A DNA stretch of 64,000 nucleotides from Cryomorphaceae bacterium 1068. Lineage in GTDB: Bacteria; Bacteroidota; Bacteroidia; Flavobacteriales_D; Cryomorphaceae. Every line of letters starts with the position of its first letter. Positions within the stretch are counted from its first letter, which is position 1. The stretch lies in NCBI GenBank assembly GCA_027214385.1, contig JAPVXR010000001.1, positions 186,001 to 250,000 on the forward strand, read 5' to 3'. Positions 29,231 through 38,449 of this stretch are shown in pieces. The notes under the pieces are model-generated. The model had not been told where the DNA came from. It worked only from the letters and a program-made list of their open reading frames with translations, and ran no database searches. The position numbers were made by a program, and so were the translations under genes.

Positions 29231-30554
29231 CAGCGATTAGATTACTACTCAATTTTTTGTTTGCTCGCACTCCGAGCTCTTCCAATTGTTTAGCCTGACT
29301 CACTAAGGATCCTCGGCCGTCTCGAAGTTTTTTCATGGCGTCATTATATGTCGCCGATGTACGATCGATTTGCAGTCCGATTTTTTCAAAATCTTCTGCG
29401 AAGCCCACAAACTTCTCAAATAAAAGTTTTCCGCGTTCTGCAATTTCCAGGGCATTTCTGTTTTGGTACTCGTGCTTCCAAGTCGTTGATATGATCTTGA
29501 GCGATGCAATTAAAGTCGTTGGGCTTACCATCACTATGCCTCGATCATAGGCTTCGTTGAAGAGACTGTGGTCTGCCTGTAGAGCAGTTAAGTAAGCAGG
29601 CTCAATAGGGACAAACATCAAAATAAAGTCTAGATTTTTGCCCGATGCAAACTCTTGGTATTTCTTTTCAGATAGTCCCTTGATGTGATTTTTTAGAGAA
29701 ATCAGATGATTTTTCAAGTGCCTTTCTTTGACTTTAGGATCCTCTTCAGTGACAAAATCTTCGTAGGCCTTCAATGATACTTTACTATCGACTATCACCC
29801 ATTTGTCATCTGGTAATTTGATCATTACGTCGGGTTGAAAGCGCCTTCCCTCATCAGAGGAGAAACTTTTTTGAAGGAAGTATTCCTCGTCTTTTCTGAG
29901 GCCTGAGCCTTCCAAAATACTTTCAAGAATCATTTCCCCCCAGTTACCCTGTACCTTGGTGTCATTGCGCAGAGCCTTTGTAAGGTTCTCAGCCTCTTCG
30001 GTCATTTTGGCGCTCATCTCTCGCAAAGTTCTAAGTTCGGTTTTGAGTCCCGATGTTTCTTTTATGCTGTCCTTGTGGGTTTCATCTACTTTTTTCTCAA
30101 ATGAGACGAGTCTTTCTTTGAGTGGGCTAAGCAATTGATCAATAGACTCCTTACTCTTTCTGGAAAAACTTTCTGTTTTTTCTTCGAAAATCTGATTTGC
30201 AATAAGCTTAAAATCCTTTGTGAATTTTTCCTGCATTGTTTGAATGTCGGCTCTTTGCTCATCAATTTGCTTTTCGACATTCGATTTTTCACTCTCCAAT
30301 CTGGAGATCAGAACCAGTGCTCTTTCTTTTTCATCTCTAAGTCGCTCTAAAGACATGCCGACTTCTCTGCTCGACTGTTTCAACTCTTCGTTTTTTTCCG
30401 TTTCGGCCAATAATCTGGCCTTGTGCTCTTCAAGTTCCTTGAGAATTTGTGGAGAGTTATCTTTTCTTTTTGCGAGATGAAGCCCGGTAAAAACTCCTAT
30501 AGCCAAGGCGAAAACGACCAATGTTGATATCAATAGAAGGGTTTCTGCACCCAT
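29214..30554 (-). CDS. rmuC: RmuC-family DNA recombination protein
   Basis: RmuC proteins limit DNA inversion and rearrangement at short repeats and carry a nuclease-like core. The 446-residue protein has an N-terminal membrane segment (LLLISTLVVFALAIGVFTGL), a long coiled coil at about 25-190, and the RmuC core (GNWGEMILESILEGSGLRKD, then QPDVMIKLPDDKWVIVDSKV). It lies 15 bases after the L,D-transpeptidase gene, and its 3' end overlaps the GWxTD gene. Confidence 0.93.
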   Translation of the reverse strand: MGAETLLLISTLVVFALAIGVFTGLHLAKRKDNSPQILKELEEHKARLLAETEKNEELKQSSREVGMSLERLRDEKERALVLISRLESEKSNVEKQIDEQRADIQTMQEKFTKDFKLIANQIFEEKTESFSRKSKESIDQLLSPLKERLVSFEKKVDETHKDSIKETSGLKTELRTLREMSAKMTEEAENLTKALRNDTKVQGNWGEMILESILEGSGLRKDEEYFLQKSFSSDEGRRFQPDVMIKLPDDKWVIVDSKVSLKAYEDFVTEEDPKVKERHLKNHLISLKNHIKGLSEKKYQEFASGKNLDFILMFVPIEPAYLTALQADHSLFNEAYDRGIVMVSPTTLIASLKIISTTWKHEYQNRNALEIAERGKLLFEKFVGFAEDFEKIGLQIDRTSATYNDAMKKLRDGRGSLVSQAKQLEELGVRANKKLSSNLIADGEDA

Positions 30555-30569
30555 TCACTCAGTTGTTTT

Positions 30570-31184
30570 TTAGTTGTTCAAGATTACCACAAAGGTACCA
30601 ACTTCTATTCGTTCGAATAGATCAATAACATCAGCATTCTTCATTCTGATGCACCCCTTGCTGGCAGGCTTTCCGATGAGTCCTTCCTCGTGAGTGCCGT
30701 GAATGAATATTCCTCTACTGTATGAATCTACATCTCCACCACGATTTATCCCTTCTTCTTGCCCGCTTAAGTGCAAGACTCTTGAGGTGATAAGGTCTAG
30801 GTTAGTGGACTTGGCTTGCAAAACCGGCTCGGCTTTTTCGCCCGTGGGAACTTTTTGTTTAATAATGCCAAAAGGTTCTACTTCTTCTCCGACTTTTTCT
30901 ACAACTTGGTGCAAGCCTTGCGGTGTTTTGAAACTACCCATTTCGTTGCCCAATCCTTTCTTTGCAGTTGAAACTTTATACTCAGCTACGATCTCATTGT
31001 TTTCTACCAGAAATAATTTTTGCTTTTTGACCGCCACGTAAATAAACGAATCAAACTCCTTGTCAGAATACTTGATGGAAAGATATTCCATTAAAAAATT
31101 CAGCATGCTATTACTTGTTGCTTCCGCATTAAAGTTTAGCGAAAGCACGGAGAGTATGAGCAATATGGCAAAAGGTCTTTTCAT
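30570..31184 (-). CDS. L,D-transpeptidase (YkuD fold)
   Basis: A periplasmic enzyme that can cross-link peptidoglycan or attach proteins to it. The 204-residue protein has a signal peptide (MKRPFAILLILSVLSLNF) and a YkuD domain with IHGTHEEGLIGKPASKGCIR, where His162 and Cys178 fit the catalytic pair. Its start codon directly abuts the stop of the Omp85-like gene upstream, so the two are likely coupled. The substrate cannot be told from sequence. Confidence 0.92.
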   Translation of the reverse strand: MKRPFAILLILSVLSLNFNAEATSNSMLNFLMEYLSIKYSDKEFDSFIYVAVKKQKLFLVENNEIVAEYKVSTAKKGLGNEMGSFKTPQGLHQVVEKVGEEVEPFGIIKQKVPTGEKAEPVLQAKSTNLDLITSRVLHLSGQEEGINRGGDVDSYSRGIFIHGTHEEGLIGKPASKGCIRMKNADVIDLFERIEVGTFVVILNN

Positions 31185-32894
31185 TTAGAAGAAGCTGATA
31201 AAACCAAAGTGAATTTTTCCACCTCTGAAAGAAACGTCGTTATCAAATTGTCTTCCTAAAGCATAGGTCAATGAGAATACTCCTGCATTGGTCTCAAAAT
31301 TCACACCTGCGCCAAAGCCAAACGGAGTATCTGATAATTTTTCTTCCGTTGATTCATCTTCATAGTAAGCCTGATCGAAAAATACGAAAAGGTTTGAATT
31401 CTGTTCAAGGATGAATCGATACTCAATCGTTCCTATGGCAAAAGATGAAGCAAAAATGGCTTGTTCATCGAATCCTCGAAGAGTCTTCAATCCACCAATT
31501 CTATAGATTTCATTTCTAAACATATTCTCATTCAGGAACATTCCACCTTGCATACGGAAGTGAAGGGCACTTCGTTTAAACAGAGGTAAAAAATAGCCGG
31601 CGTCCAGGTTGAAGTTATAGATGTCACTTTTTTGATTTGCTTCTCCTTCCACTTGTGATGTTATCTCTTTCTGACCGGTTGCCGCGGTGGTTTCTAAGTA
31701 GTATCCGTTCCTAGGGTTGAATCGATAATCCAGATCTGAGACATAGGCACCTATTCCGAATAGATTTGTTTGAGAATCCGCAAGGTCAGGAGATACAAAA
31801 TCACTGTTGCCAATGACATTGGCTCCTTGGTTTTCATAAAACACCTTAACCCTCTTATCACCCGGGAAGTAATATTCTAACCCGACATTCAATCTGTTTT
31901 GACTAAAGGTCGTATCGCGCCTATAAAGATTGAATTTGAAATCTATACCAAGTGGAGTGTTGAATAGAAAGGGGTACTTGAATTGAATGTCAAGTTGACT
32001 CGTTTGTGTTTGTAGTCGTTGCCATTGCAATTTTATGGTTTCGCCCCTCTTTAAGGCATTCATTAAGTTGAGCTTCACATCTCCCGTAAATAGAATGTCT
32101 CCTGTTACAGGATCGGGTAAGACCCCCAGGATCCCGTCAAAGTTACTTGCCTTACGGGGTTTGAGATAGAGGTAAATGTCTGCTACTCCTGGTCTCATTC
32201 CTACCTCATAGGGTTTGATGGTTTGTATAAACTGAATCTCTTTTAAGCGAGTTGGAATATTTCGGAGATCACTTTGGTTATAAGGCCGGCCCTTTTTAAA
32301 CCCGATGAAGTTTTCAATGTATCTTCTATTCGTGCTCAATTCACCTTTAATGATCAGACTGTCAATTTCTACAAAATCTCCTTTCTGATAATTCAAGGTG
32401 GCTTTAATTTGATCTTTATCAATTTGAACGCTGTCAAGATAAACTTGAGCGAATGGATAGCCGCTGTTTTCGGCCTGGTCTAAAAGCTTTTTGAATAGTC
32501 GCTGGATCTGTTTTGTGTTGAGCGATTCTTGGAAGTAGAGTTCTTCACGAAATCCAATTATCGAGAGTGTTTCCTCAGGAATATTCCCACTGTTTAATAA
32601 GGCCCATTTGAATTTTGGTCCTGTGTAAATTTGAACTTCTACGGTATCTGAACGAAAGGGCGCAATGCTATCTATTCCTGCTGTTAGGAATCCTGCTGCT
32701 TGGAATTTATCCGTCACTGATTTTAGTTGAATCAGTGCTGTTAGTGAATCAGTGACGTCATTTAAGTAAAGAGGGGGTTCAAATGCTTCGACTATTGTAT
32801 CGTAATTCAGAGCCAGAACTTTCTGGCCGCGAACTCCTGTCGCCGACGCTACTAAAGCCAATACTGCCGCACAAATTTTTATGGTATAGTTCAA
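31185..32894 (-). CDS. Omp85-type (BamA/TamA-like) outer-membrane protein
   Basis: A 569-residue protein with a signal peptide (MNYTIKICAAVLALVASATG), POTRA-like repeats at about 30-240, and a C-terminal beta-barrel with the bacterial surface antigen pattern (GLKTLRGFDEQAIFASSFAI; end KIHFGFISFF with terminal Phe). The family inserts or moves proteins across the outer membrane. It is shorter than BamA (about 800), so it is better seen as a TamA-like or specialised paralogue. It leads the operon running to rlmB. Confidence 0.85.
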   Translation of the reverse strand: MNYTIKICAAVLALVASATGVRGQKVLALNYDTIVEAFEPPLYLNDVTDSLTALIQLKSVTDKFQAAGFLTAGIDSIAPFRSDTVEVQIYTGPKFKWALLNSGNIPEETLSIIGFREELYFQESLNTKQIQRLFKKLLDQAENSGYPFAQVYLDSVQIDKDQIKATLNYQKGDFVEIDSLIIKGELSTNRRYIENFIGFKKGRPYNQSDLRNIPTRLKEIQFIQTIKPYEVGMRPGVADIYLYLKPRKASNFDGILGVLPDPVTGDILFTGDVKLNLMNALKRGETIKLQWQRLQTQTSQLDIQFKYPFLFNTPLGIDFKFNLYRRDTTFSQNRLNVGLEYYFPGDKRVKVFYENQGANVIGNSDFVSPDLADSQTNLFGIGAYVSDLDYRFNPRNGYYLETTAATGQKEITSQVEGEANQKSDIYNFNLDAGYFLPLFKRSALHFRMQGGMFLNENMFRNEIYRIGGLKTLRGFDEQAIFASSFAIGTIEYRFILEQNSNLFVFFDQAYYEDESTEEKLSDTPFGFGAGVNFETNAGVFSLTYALGRQFDNDVSFRGGKIHFGFISFF

Positions 32895-32935
32895 GTTCAG
32901 GTATTGAATTTGCTTCCTTCCATTGATGACTTATT

Positions 32936-32943
32936 CAAATTTA
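32936..32943 (-). promoter_or_regulatory. Probable -7 element, Omp85-like operon
   Basis: On the minus strand the bases read TAAATTTG, an exact match to TAnnTTTG, 42 bases before the start of the Omp85-like gene. A TTG at the usual distance is not seen. It is arranged back to back with a similar element for the plus-strand gene at 32992. Confidence 0.45.
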
Positions 32944-32964
32944 AACGGTTTTTGTACGTTTAAT

Positions 32965-32972
32965 TATATTTG
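32965..32972 (+). promoter_or_regulatory. Probable -7 element for small lipoprotein
   Basis: The sequence tatatttg matches the Bacteroidota consensus TAnnTTTG and lies 20 bases before the ATG at 32992. No well-spaced -33 TTG is seen. It probably drives the lipoprotein and thioredoxin-like genes. Confidence 0.5.
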
Positions 32973-32991
32973 TACCAACGAGATCTCTAGA

Positions 32992-33129
32992 ATGAAGAAA
33001 GCAAGTATAGTACTATCCGTCCTTTTTGTCATGGCAATTGTGTTAAGCTCTTGTCGTACGCAAAAGCAAGCGTGTGCAGCTTACAGTAAAGTAGAGCAAC
33101 CAAAACAGTCTCAAGATACGCCTGGTTAA
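32992..33129 (+). CDS. Tiny lipoprotein
   Basis: A 45-residue protein consisting of a lipoprotein signal (MKKASIVLSVLFVMAIVLSS, lipidated Cys21) and only about 24 mature residues, with a second cysteine (KQACAAYSK) and a Gln/Ser/Pro-rich end. I do not recognise a family. I chose the ATG at 32992 because it gives the signal peptide and follows a promoter-like element. Its stop overlaps the start of the next gene (TAATG), so the pair is probably coupled. Confidence 0.65.
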   Translation: MKKASIVLSVLFVMAIVLSSCRTQKQACAAYSKVEQPKQSQDTPG

Positions 33130-33473
33130 TGGCTTTTTGGAGTCTAGTTGAAAGTGAAGATTCATTGCATGAATTGTTAGAATCTTCCGTTGTTAAGCCT
33201 GTGTTAATTCTAAAGCACAGCTATAGGTGTGCTCTCAGCTCAATGGCTAAGAGTCGAATCGAGAAGAATGAAGATTCTAGACTTGAATACCATCTAATAG
33301 ATGTAGTGAAAGATCGCGAAATTAGCAATCGCCTATCTGACCTGTTCTCTGTCAGCCATGAATCACCTCAGGCATTTCTGGTCAAAGATTCCAAGCTCAT
33401 TGAGGTTAAATCTCATTTGGCTATTAAGCCACATGGATTCAGTGTGCTACTTGATTCCTTTGCAGGTCAGTGA
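33129..33473 (+). CDS. YtxJ/BrxC-like monothiol bacilliredoxin
   Basis: A 114-residue thioredoxin-fold protein. It has a single cysteine, Cys34, in LILKHSYRCALSSMAKSRIE, matching the active-site region of the YtxJ (BrxC) family, and the later ESPQAFL gives the expected cis-proline. The family is linked to bacillithiol, used by Firmicutes and many Bacteroidota, where it is thought to reverse mixed disulfides. No bacillithiol synthesis gene lies in the window. It overlaps the tiny lipoprotein gene by one base. Confidence 0.82.
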   Translation: MAFWSLVESEDSLHELLESSVVKPVLILKHSYRCALSSMAKSRIEKNEDSRLEYHLIDVVKDREISNRLSDLFSVSHESPQAFLVKDSKLIEVKSHLAIKPHGFSVLLDSFAGQ

Positions 33474-33613
33474 TTAAGGTCTTATTTTTAGGGAAGTACC
33501 AACTCACTTTGTATTTAATACATGCTGCAAAAGCAATTTAAAATTTCAATGTCCACCAATCACAGACCTCAAACAGAACAGAATCACTTTTAGTATTGTT
33601 ACTTTTACAATTG

Positions 33614-34390
33614 ATGCAATCCTTTCTTAAGAAAATATCGTTTCTCATTTTGGTTGTGCCTGGGTTTAACTATTCGTTTGCTCAGACGGGTGAGGCAACC
33701 ATATTTGATGAAGCAGTTGTATTGTACGATAGATCGGTGTATGGAGGTGCGATACTTCATACCAACGGATGGGGTGCTCACATAACTTTTACTAAGAATA
33801 AGGGTGCCTTTAAATCACGTCTTTTACAATTTGATGTAGTGGGCATGAAGCACCCGAAAGAAGTGAAAAGCTTTAATCCTTATTATGACGACAGTCGCAG
33901 TTACATCTATGGCAAGCTGAATAATTTTTTTATCCTCAGGCCTACTATAGGCAAGAAATACCTGAAGTTTGACAAGATCCGAAAATCGGGAGTGGCTATT
34001 GGATACAATTGGCGAGTAGGACCTTCTTTAGGGTTTACCAAACCAGTTTATTTGGAGATTGGAATTCCGGGCGAAGGAGGGCAATTTAATTACGTAGACG
34101 TAATTGTAGAAAAATACGACCCGGAAAAGCATAAGCCTGAAGATATTTTTGGAAGAGCCAGCGGTTTAAGAGGGTTTAGTGAACTACGGCTAAATCCCGG
34201 TGTGCATGGTGCTTTCGGTCTCAACTTTGAATATGATCCCGAAAGAGAGGGAATCAAAGGAATTGAGGTAGGTGCTACAATTGATTTTTATCCACTTGAG
34301 GAAATAGATATTATGGCATTTGCTGATAACAAAGCGCTGTTTTTTAACTTTTACGTGGCATTGCAATTTGGTGCAAAATTTAATAAGTAA
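33614..34390 (+). CDS. Predicted outer-membrane beta-barrel protein
   Basis: A 258-residue protein with a signal peptide ([20 protein letters not shown], cleavage after SFAQ). The rest is rich in alternating aromatic and polar residues, consistent with a barrel and ending [10 protein letters not shown] chose the ATG at 33614; a TTG at 33596 would lengthen the signal peptide needlessly. No named family is recognised. Its stop overlaps the lipA start (TAATG), so it is cotranscribed with lipA although no functional link is evident. Confidence 0.75.
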   Translation: MQSFLKKISFLILVVPGFNYSFAQTGEATIFDEAVVLYDRSVYGGAILHTNGWGAHITFTKNKGAFKSRLLQFDVVGMKHPKEVKSFNPYYDDSRSYIYGKLNNFFILRPTIGKKYLKFDKIRKSGVAIGYNWRVGPSLGFTKPVYLEIGIPGEGGQFNYVDVIVEKYDPEKHKPEDIFGRASGLRGFSELRLNPGVHGAFGLNFEYDPEREGIKGIEVGATIDFYPLEEIDIMAFADNKALFFNFYVALQFGAKFNK

Positions 34391-35259
34391 TGGAGGCTTT
34401 AGCAGAGGAAAAAAGAGAAAGGGTAAAGAAGCCTAAATGGCTCAGGGTAAAGTTGCCCACAGGAGCAGAATATAAGCAAGTACGCGAGATTGTCGAAGAG
34501 CATAAGCTACACACCATTTGCGAAAGCGGAAATTGTCCCAATATGGGAGAATGCTGGGGTGCCGGTACAGCTACATTTATGATTCTCGGAAATGTCTGCA
34601 CGCGCTCTTGTGGCTTTTGTGCAGTTGATACGGGAAGACCTGAGGCTGTGGATACCTTCGAGCCCGGAAGAGTTGCGCGCTCTGTGAAACTGATGGGGGT
34701 GAAGCACTGTGTAATCACTTCGGTAGATCGTGATGATCTTCCTGATGGAGGAAGCCTCATATGGGCCCAAACCGTAAGAGCCATTAGAAATCAATCTCCT
34801 GAGACGACATTAGAAACGTTGATCCCTGATTTCATGGGGAAATGGGAGAATTTACAAAACATTATAGACGTTGCTCCCGAAATCGTTTCTCACAATTTGG
34901 AAACCGTCCGCAGACTTACGAAGCAGGTCCGTATTCAGGCAAAGTATGATCGAAGTTTGGAGGTGTTGAGGAGACTTAAGCGCGGTGGGATGAAAACCAA
35001 ATCAGGTGTCATGTTAGGTCTTGGTGAAACTGAGACGGAGGTGATCGAAACAATGGAGGATTTACGAAGCGTTGGAACAGATATTTTGACACTAGGGCAG
35101 TATCTGCAGCCCACTAGAAAACACTTACCCGTTGCCGAATTTATAACCCCTGAAAAATTTGCGGAGTACAAACAATTAGGTCTAGAAATGGGTTATAAAT
35201 TTGTTGAGAGTGGTCCTTTAGTAAGATCCTCTTATCATGCCGAAAAGCACTTGTTTTGA
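34390..35259 (+). CDS. lipA: Lipoyl synthase
   Basis: LipA is a radical SAM enzyme that inserts two sulfur atoms into octanoyl groups on lipoyl domains of 2-oxoacid dehydrogenases. The auxiliary cluster motif [12 protein letters not shown] (CX4CX5C) and the radical SAM motif CTRSCGFC (CX3CX2C) are both intact, as is the C-terminal RSSYHAEKH. Length, 289 residues, is normal. It starts inside the stop codon of the upstream barrel gene. Confidence 0.98.
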   Translation: MEALAEEKRERVKKPKWLRVKLPTGAEYKQVREIVEEHKLHTICESGNCPNMGECWGAGTATFMILGNVCTRSCGFCAVDTGRPEAVDTFEPGRVARSVKLMGVKHCVITSVDRDDLPDGGSLIWAQTVRAIRNQSPETTLETLIPDFMGKWENLQNIIDVAPEIVSHNLETVRRLTKQVRIQAKYDRSLEVLRRLKRGGMKTKSGVMLGLGETETEVIETMEDLRSVGTDILTLGQYLQPTRKHLPVAEFITPEKFAEYKQLGLEMGYKFVESGPLVRSSYHAEKHLF

Positions 35260-35368
35260 TTCGTAAAGAAATCAAGAATAGTTGAAATTCTAAATTAACA
35301 CGGTATAGCTTTTTTGTTAAATTTACCCCACTTTAAGCTTGCGAAAAACTGTATTAAAATCAAAGAGT

Positions 35369-38300
35369 ATGAAAATTAAAAATTTACTCATTACCCTAGG
35401 GTTAGCTTCAATTGCCGGTATTGGCTGGTATGTTGTGAATGAAGATGGGCAGGAAGCTCCCGCATACATCCCGCGTAGCGACTACAATACAGTAGCTGCT
35501 GGTGCAGAAGGGGCTTTTGAGTATTATCGATCCATCAAAGCCAATATTTACACAGGCGAAATTGAGAGTGAGGACATCTTAAAAATGCAAAAAGCATTGG
35601 AAAAGATGAATATGCCCAGAGCGAAGAACGATGAAATCGAATGGGAGTCTATGGGTCCCAATAATGTAGGAGGTAGGACTCGTGCCATTTTGCCGTTAAA
35701 CGAAAACGCCAATTCTTTGTTGGCTGGTGGAGTTTCAGGAGGTGTGTTCAGAACAGATGACGCAGGTTTGAACTGGAGCCTAATCGAAAGTTTTGATCCA
35801 TATTTAATAGTGTCGTCTATGGCCCAATTGGGTAATGGTGCATTATACGTAGCAACGGGTCACAGTCGAGAGCAAGCAAATGGAAGCGGAGGTTCTGGTT
35901 TTATTGGAAGAGGATTGTTCGTTTCGAATGACAATGGTACTACTTGGGAAGTTGTTTCTGATTTCGAACCATCTCCTTACAATACTAGTTCCAATTGGGC
36001 CAATATTGACGTTATAAAAGCAGACCCTGCCAATCCTGACAGATTATGGATTGGTAATAATTTCGGGTTGTATCCTTATACTCACGGTGATATGACATTA
36101 GGGGACACTCCCGAAGGAATTATTAATGGATCAAATGTCAAGGACTTAGACATATCTGCAGATGGCCAAACCATCGTTACAATAATGTCAAACAGACTCT
36201 ACGTATCAAATGACGGTGGAGAGACTTTTACTCAAGCTAACTGCAACAGTTGTTTCTCAGGGTTCCCTGAAGGAGGTTTTGGAACGGCTGAAATAGCAAT
36301 TTCACAAAACAATCCCGATTATATGTATGTCTCCTTGGCTCAGCCTAACGGATTTTTGCTGGGGATTTTCGCATCCGTTAATGGCGGGACCATCTGGAAT
36401 ACAATTGCCCCTCCCGGTCTTTCGGGTGGTGTGCTTTCACAGTTCACCCCTTTCTATAATGGTCTTTCTGCTCAAGGATGGTATGACAACATGCTTACCA
36501 GCGTTCCAAGCGATGATGTTGAGCAAGTGCTTATGGGTGGAATTCGCATGTGGAGATGGGAATTGGCAGGAACGACACCTGGTATTACCGCATGGGAGGA
36601 AGTAAACGCCAACTTTGCTTCGTTCCCGGGAGGTCCTCCTAGTCCTATTTACGTGCATTCAGATATTCACAGTGACGCTTGGGATTCTCAAGGCAGACTG
36701 TACATTGCTTGCGATGGTGGAGTTTTCCGTTCAGACAACAATGGTCAGACATGGGCTGCTTTGAATCAAAATTATACGACGACTCAATTTTATTCTATTG
36801 CCTTTAATCCTTTTGGACAAGTTTTGGGTGGCTTGCAGGACAATGGATCTCTTTGGCTAAGTCTAGAAGGTGTGAATCCAAAATTTGCTCGGCAGTTTTC
36901 TGGAGGAGATGGTTTTTCATGTGAAATTTCACAATTTCTCCCTGATTACATGTTTTCGACTCTTTACAATGGAGTTGTCTTCAGGTCTACTGATCGCGGA
37001 CAGAGTGTTTTCCCGATGGAAGATCTGGCTGCTGAATCAGGTGGGGGTGGAAATGACTTCAATACAGATATTGCATTGCATGAGAATCCAAATAATGAGA
37101 ATTCTGAAATATTTGTAGAGTATATCCCTGCTATAGATTCTCCTTATCTAGAGATGCTAAGCGAACCAGTAGTTACTGACGCTGGAGATACAATAATAGC
37201 TAGGATTCCTGCCAATACAGAGGTGCTCGTAGAGGCAGATAACAATGATTATCTACTAAACTACACGACTACTGAGGATGTGAATTTTTACTCTTATTAC
37301 CAGAGATTCGACGAAGATGGTGAAGTTCTTGAATTTCATGACATTGCTGATACAGTATTGGTTCAAGAAAAGCCTCAATTCTTGTTAGCTGCAGCTTTGT
37401 CAAATGGAGTTTATGTTACACGCCAACCGTATAAAACGAACGGTGTACCCCGGTTTTACCAAGTAGATGATATCGTGCCTGGTTCCCCTACAAGTGTGGA
37501 GTGGTCACCTGATGGAGACCATCTATACGTTGGTTATTCGGGGGGAACGTTGATTCGCTTGAGTAACTTCAATAGCGCTTGGACAGAAGACCAGTTGGAA
37601 TTCGATAGTGAAGAATCCGTAATTGAAAGAACCATTATTCATTCAGGTTCTGGTGCTATTACTGACATTGAAGTTGATTATTCTGAAGGACGCGGCGCAG
37701 ACGCTAGTGAAAGAGTGGCTATTTCCGTCGGTGGATATGGAGGCTCAGGAAAGATCAGAGTTTCTGATCAAGCAGCTTCCGTTGTTGGAATAGGAACATT
37801 CGATAATGTATGGAATGTTCCAAGTGAATTCACAGGAATGCCCGCATATACAGTTATGATGGACGTAGAAGATCCTGAAATTCTTCTAGCTGGAACAGAA
37901 TATGGAGTTTGGTATAGTGGTGACAGCGGTGAAACTTGGAGCGAAGCTAATAATGGAGAGATGCCTCGAGTTCCTGTTTACGACTTGCGTCAACAAAAGC
38001 GAGAAGCATGGAATGTTGCTAATAGCGGGGTAGTTTATGCTGGTACTCACGGACGCGGCGTATTCAAGTCAAGCTACCTGCTCACACCAACGAGTGTAGA
38101 AGATATTGTTGATGACGCACCAGTTCTCAATGAGTTGAAAGTATTCCCTAATCCCGTTACATCCCAAGCAAGTGTATCGTTTGATCTTGGTACTTCCGCT
38201 GATATTGAAGTTTACATCTACAGTATTGATGGAAGACTCATTGAAGCATTCCAAGAGCAACGTGTAGGAGCAGGAGTTAATCGACAAATTCAATTCGATG

Positions 38301-38386
38301 CTTCTGATTATTCACGAGGTCAATATATCTTACAACTTAGAGTTGGAGAGACATGGAATAGTGCAAAATTTGTAGTGACGCGCTAG
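35369..38386 (+). CDS. Large beta-propeller T9SS cargo protein
   Basis: A 1005-residue exported protein. I chose the ATG at 35369, which gives a good signal sequence (MKIKNLLITLGLASIAGIGW); a TTG 30 bases upstream is less likely. The body has many BNR/VPS10-like blades, marked by repeats such as SNDNGTTWEVV, SNDGGETFTQA, SDNNGQTWAAL and SGDSGETWSEA. The last 85 or so residues form a T9SS type A sorting domain (ELKVFPNPVTSQASVSFDLG, then YSIDGRLIE). It should be secreted or attached to the surface; the ligand or substrate is unknown. Confidence 0.88.
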   Translation: MKIKNLLITLGLASIAGIGWYVVNEDGQEAPAYIPRSDYNTVAAGAEGAFEYYRSIKANIYTGEIESEDILKMQKALEKMNMPRAKNDEIEWESMGPNNVGGRTRAILPLNENANSLLAGGVSGGVFRTDDAGLNWSLIESFDPYLIVSSMAQLGNGALYVATGHSREQANGSGGSGFIGRGLFVSNDNGTTWEVVSDFEPSPYNTSSNWANIDVIKADPANPDRLWIGNNFGLYPYTHGDMTLGDTPEGIINGSNVKDLDISADGQTIVTIMSNRLYVSNDGGETFTQANCNSCFSGFPEGGFGTAEIAISQNNPDYMYVSLAQPNGFLLGIFASVNGGTIWNTIAPPGLSGGVLSQFTPFYNGLSAQGWYDNMLTSVPSDDVEQVLMGGIRMWRWELAGTTPGITAWEEVNANFASFPGGPPSPIYVHSDIHSDAWDSQGRLYIACDGGVFRSDNNGQTWAALNQNYTTTQFYSIAFNPFGQVLGGLQDNGSLWLSLEGVNPKFARQFSGGDGFSCEISQFLPDYMFSTLYNGVVFRSTDRGQSVFPMEDLAAESGGGGNDFNTDIALHENPNNENSEIFVEYIPAIDSPYLEMLSEPVVTDAGDTIIARIPANTEVLVEADNNDYLLNYTTTEDVNFYSYYQRFDEDGEVLEFHDIADTVLVQEKPQFLLAAALSNGVYVTRQPYKTNGVPRFYQVDDIVPGSPTSVEWSPDGDHLYVGYSGGTLIRLSNFNSAWTEDQLEFDSEESVIERTIIHSGSGAITDIEVDYSEGRGADASERVAISVGGYGGSGKIRVSDQAASVVGIGTFDNVWNVPSEFTGMPAYTVMMDVEDPEILLAGTEYGVWYSGDSGETWSEANNGEMPRVPVYDLRQQKREAWNVANSGVVYAGTHGRGVFKSSYLLTPTSVEDIVDDAPVLNELKVFPNPVTSQASVSFDLGTSADIEVYIYSIDGRLIEAFQEQRVGAGVNRQIQFDASDYSRGQYILQLRVGETWNSAKFVVTR

Positions 38387-38409
38387 ACCGATATAATTAT
38401 CAATTTTAG

Positions 38410-38443
38410 GGGTGGCTCAGAGTTTTCTGATCCACCCTTTTTT
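38410..38443 (+). terminator. Terminator after the propeller gene
   Basis: Stem gggtgg-c-tcaga / tctga-t-ccaccc with one mismatch, a 4-base loop and a following T run, 23 bases after the stop at 38386. It ends just before the gap start, so gap needs its own promoter or readthrough. Confidence 0.82.
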
Positions 38444-38449
38444 ATTTCT

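Noticed and set aside
33129-33473. Frameshifted classical thioredoxin with a missing second cysteine
   Set aside because: The frame is intact, and a single active cysteine fits the YtxJ/BrxC family.
35255-35278. Weak inverted repeat ttgatt...aatcaa after lipA as a terminator
   Set aside because: The stem is short and AT-only and no T run follows.
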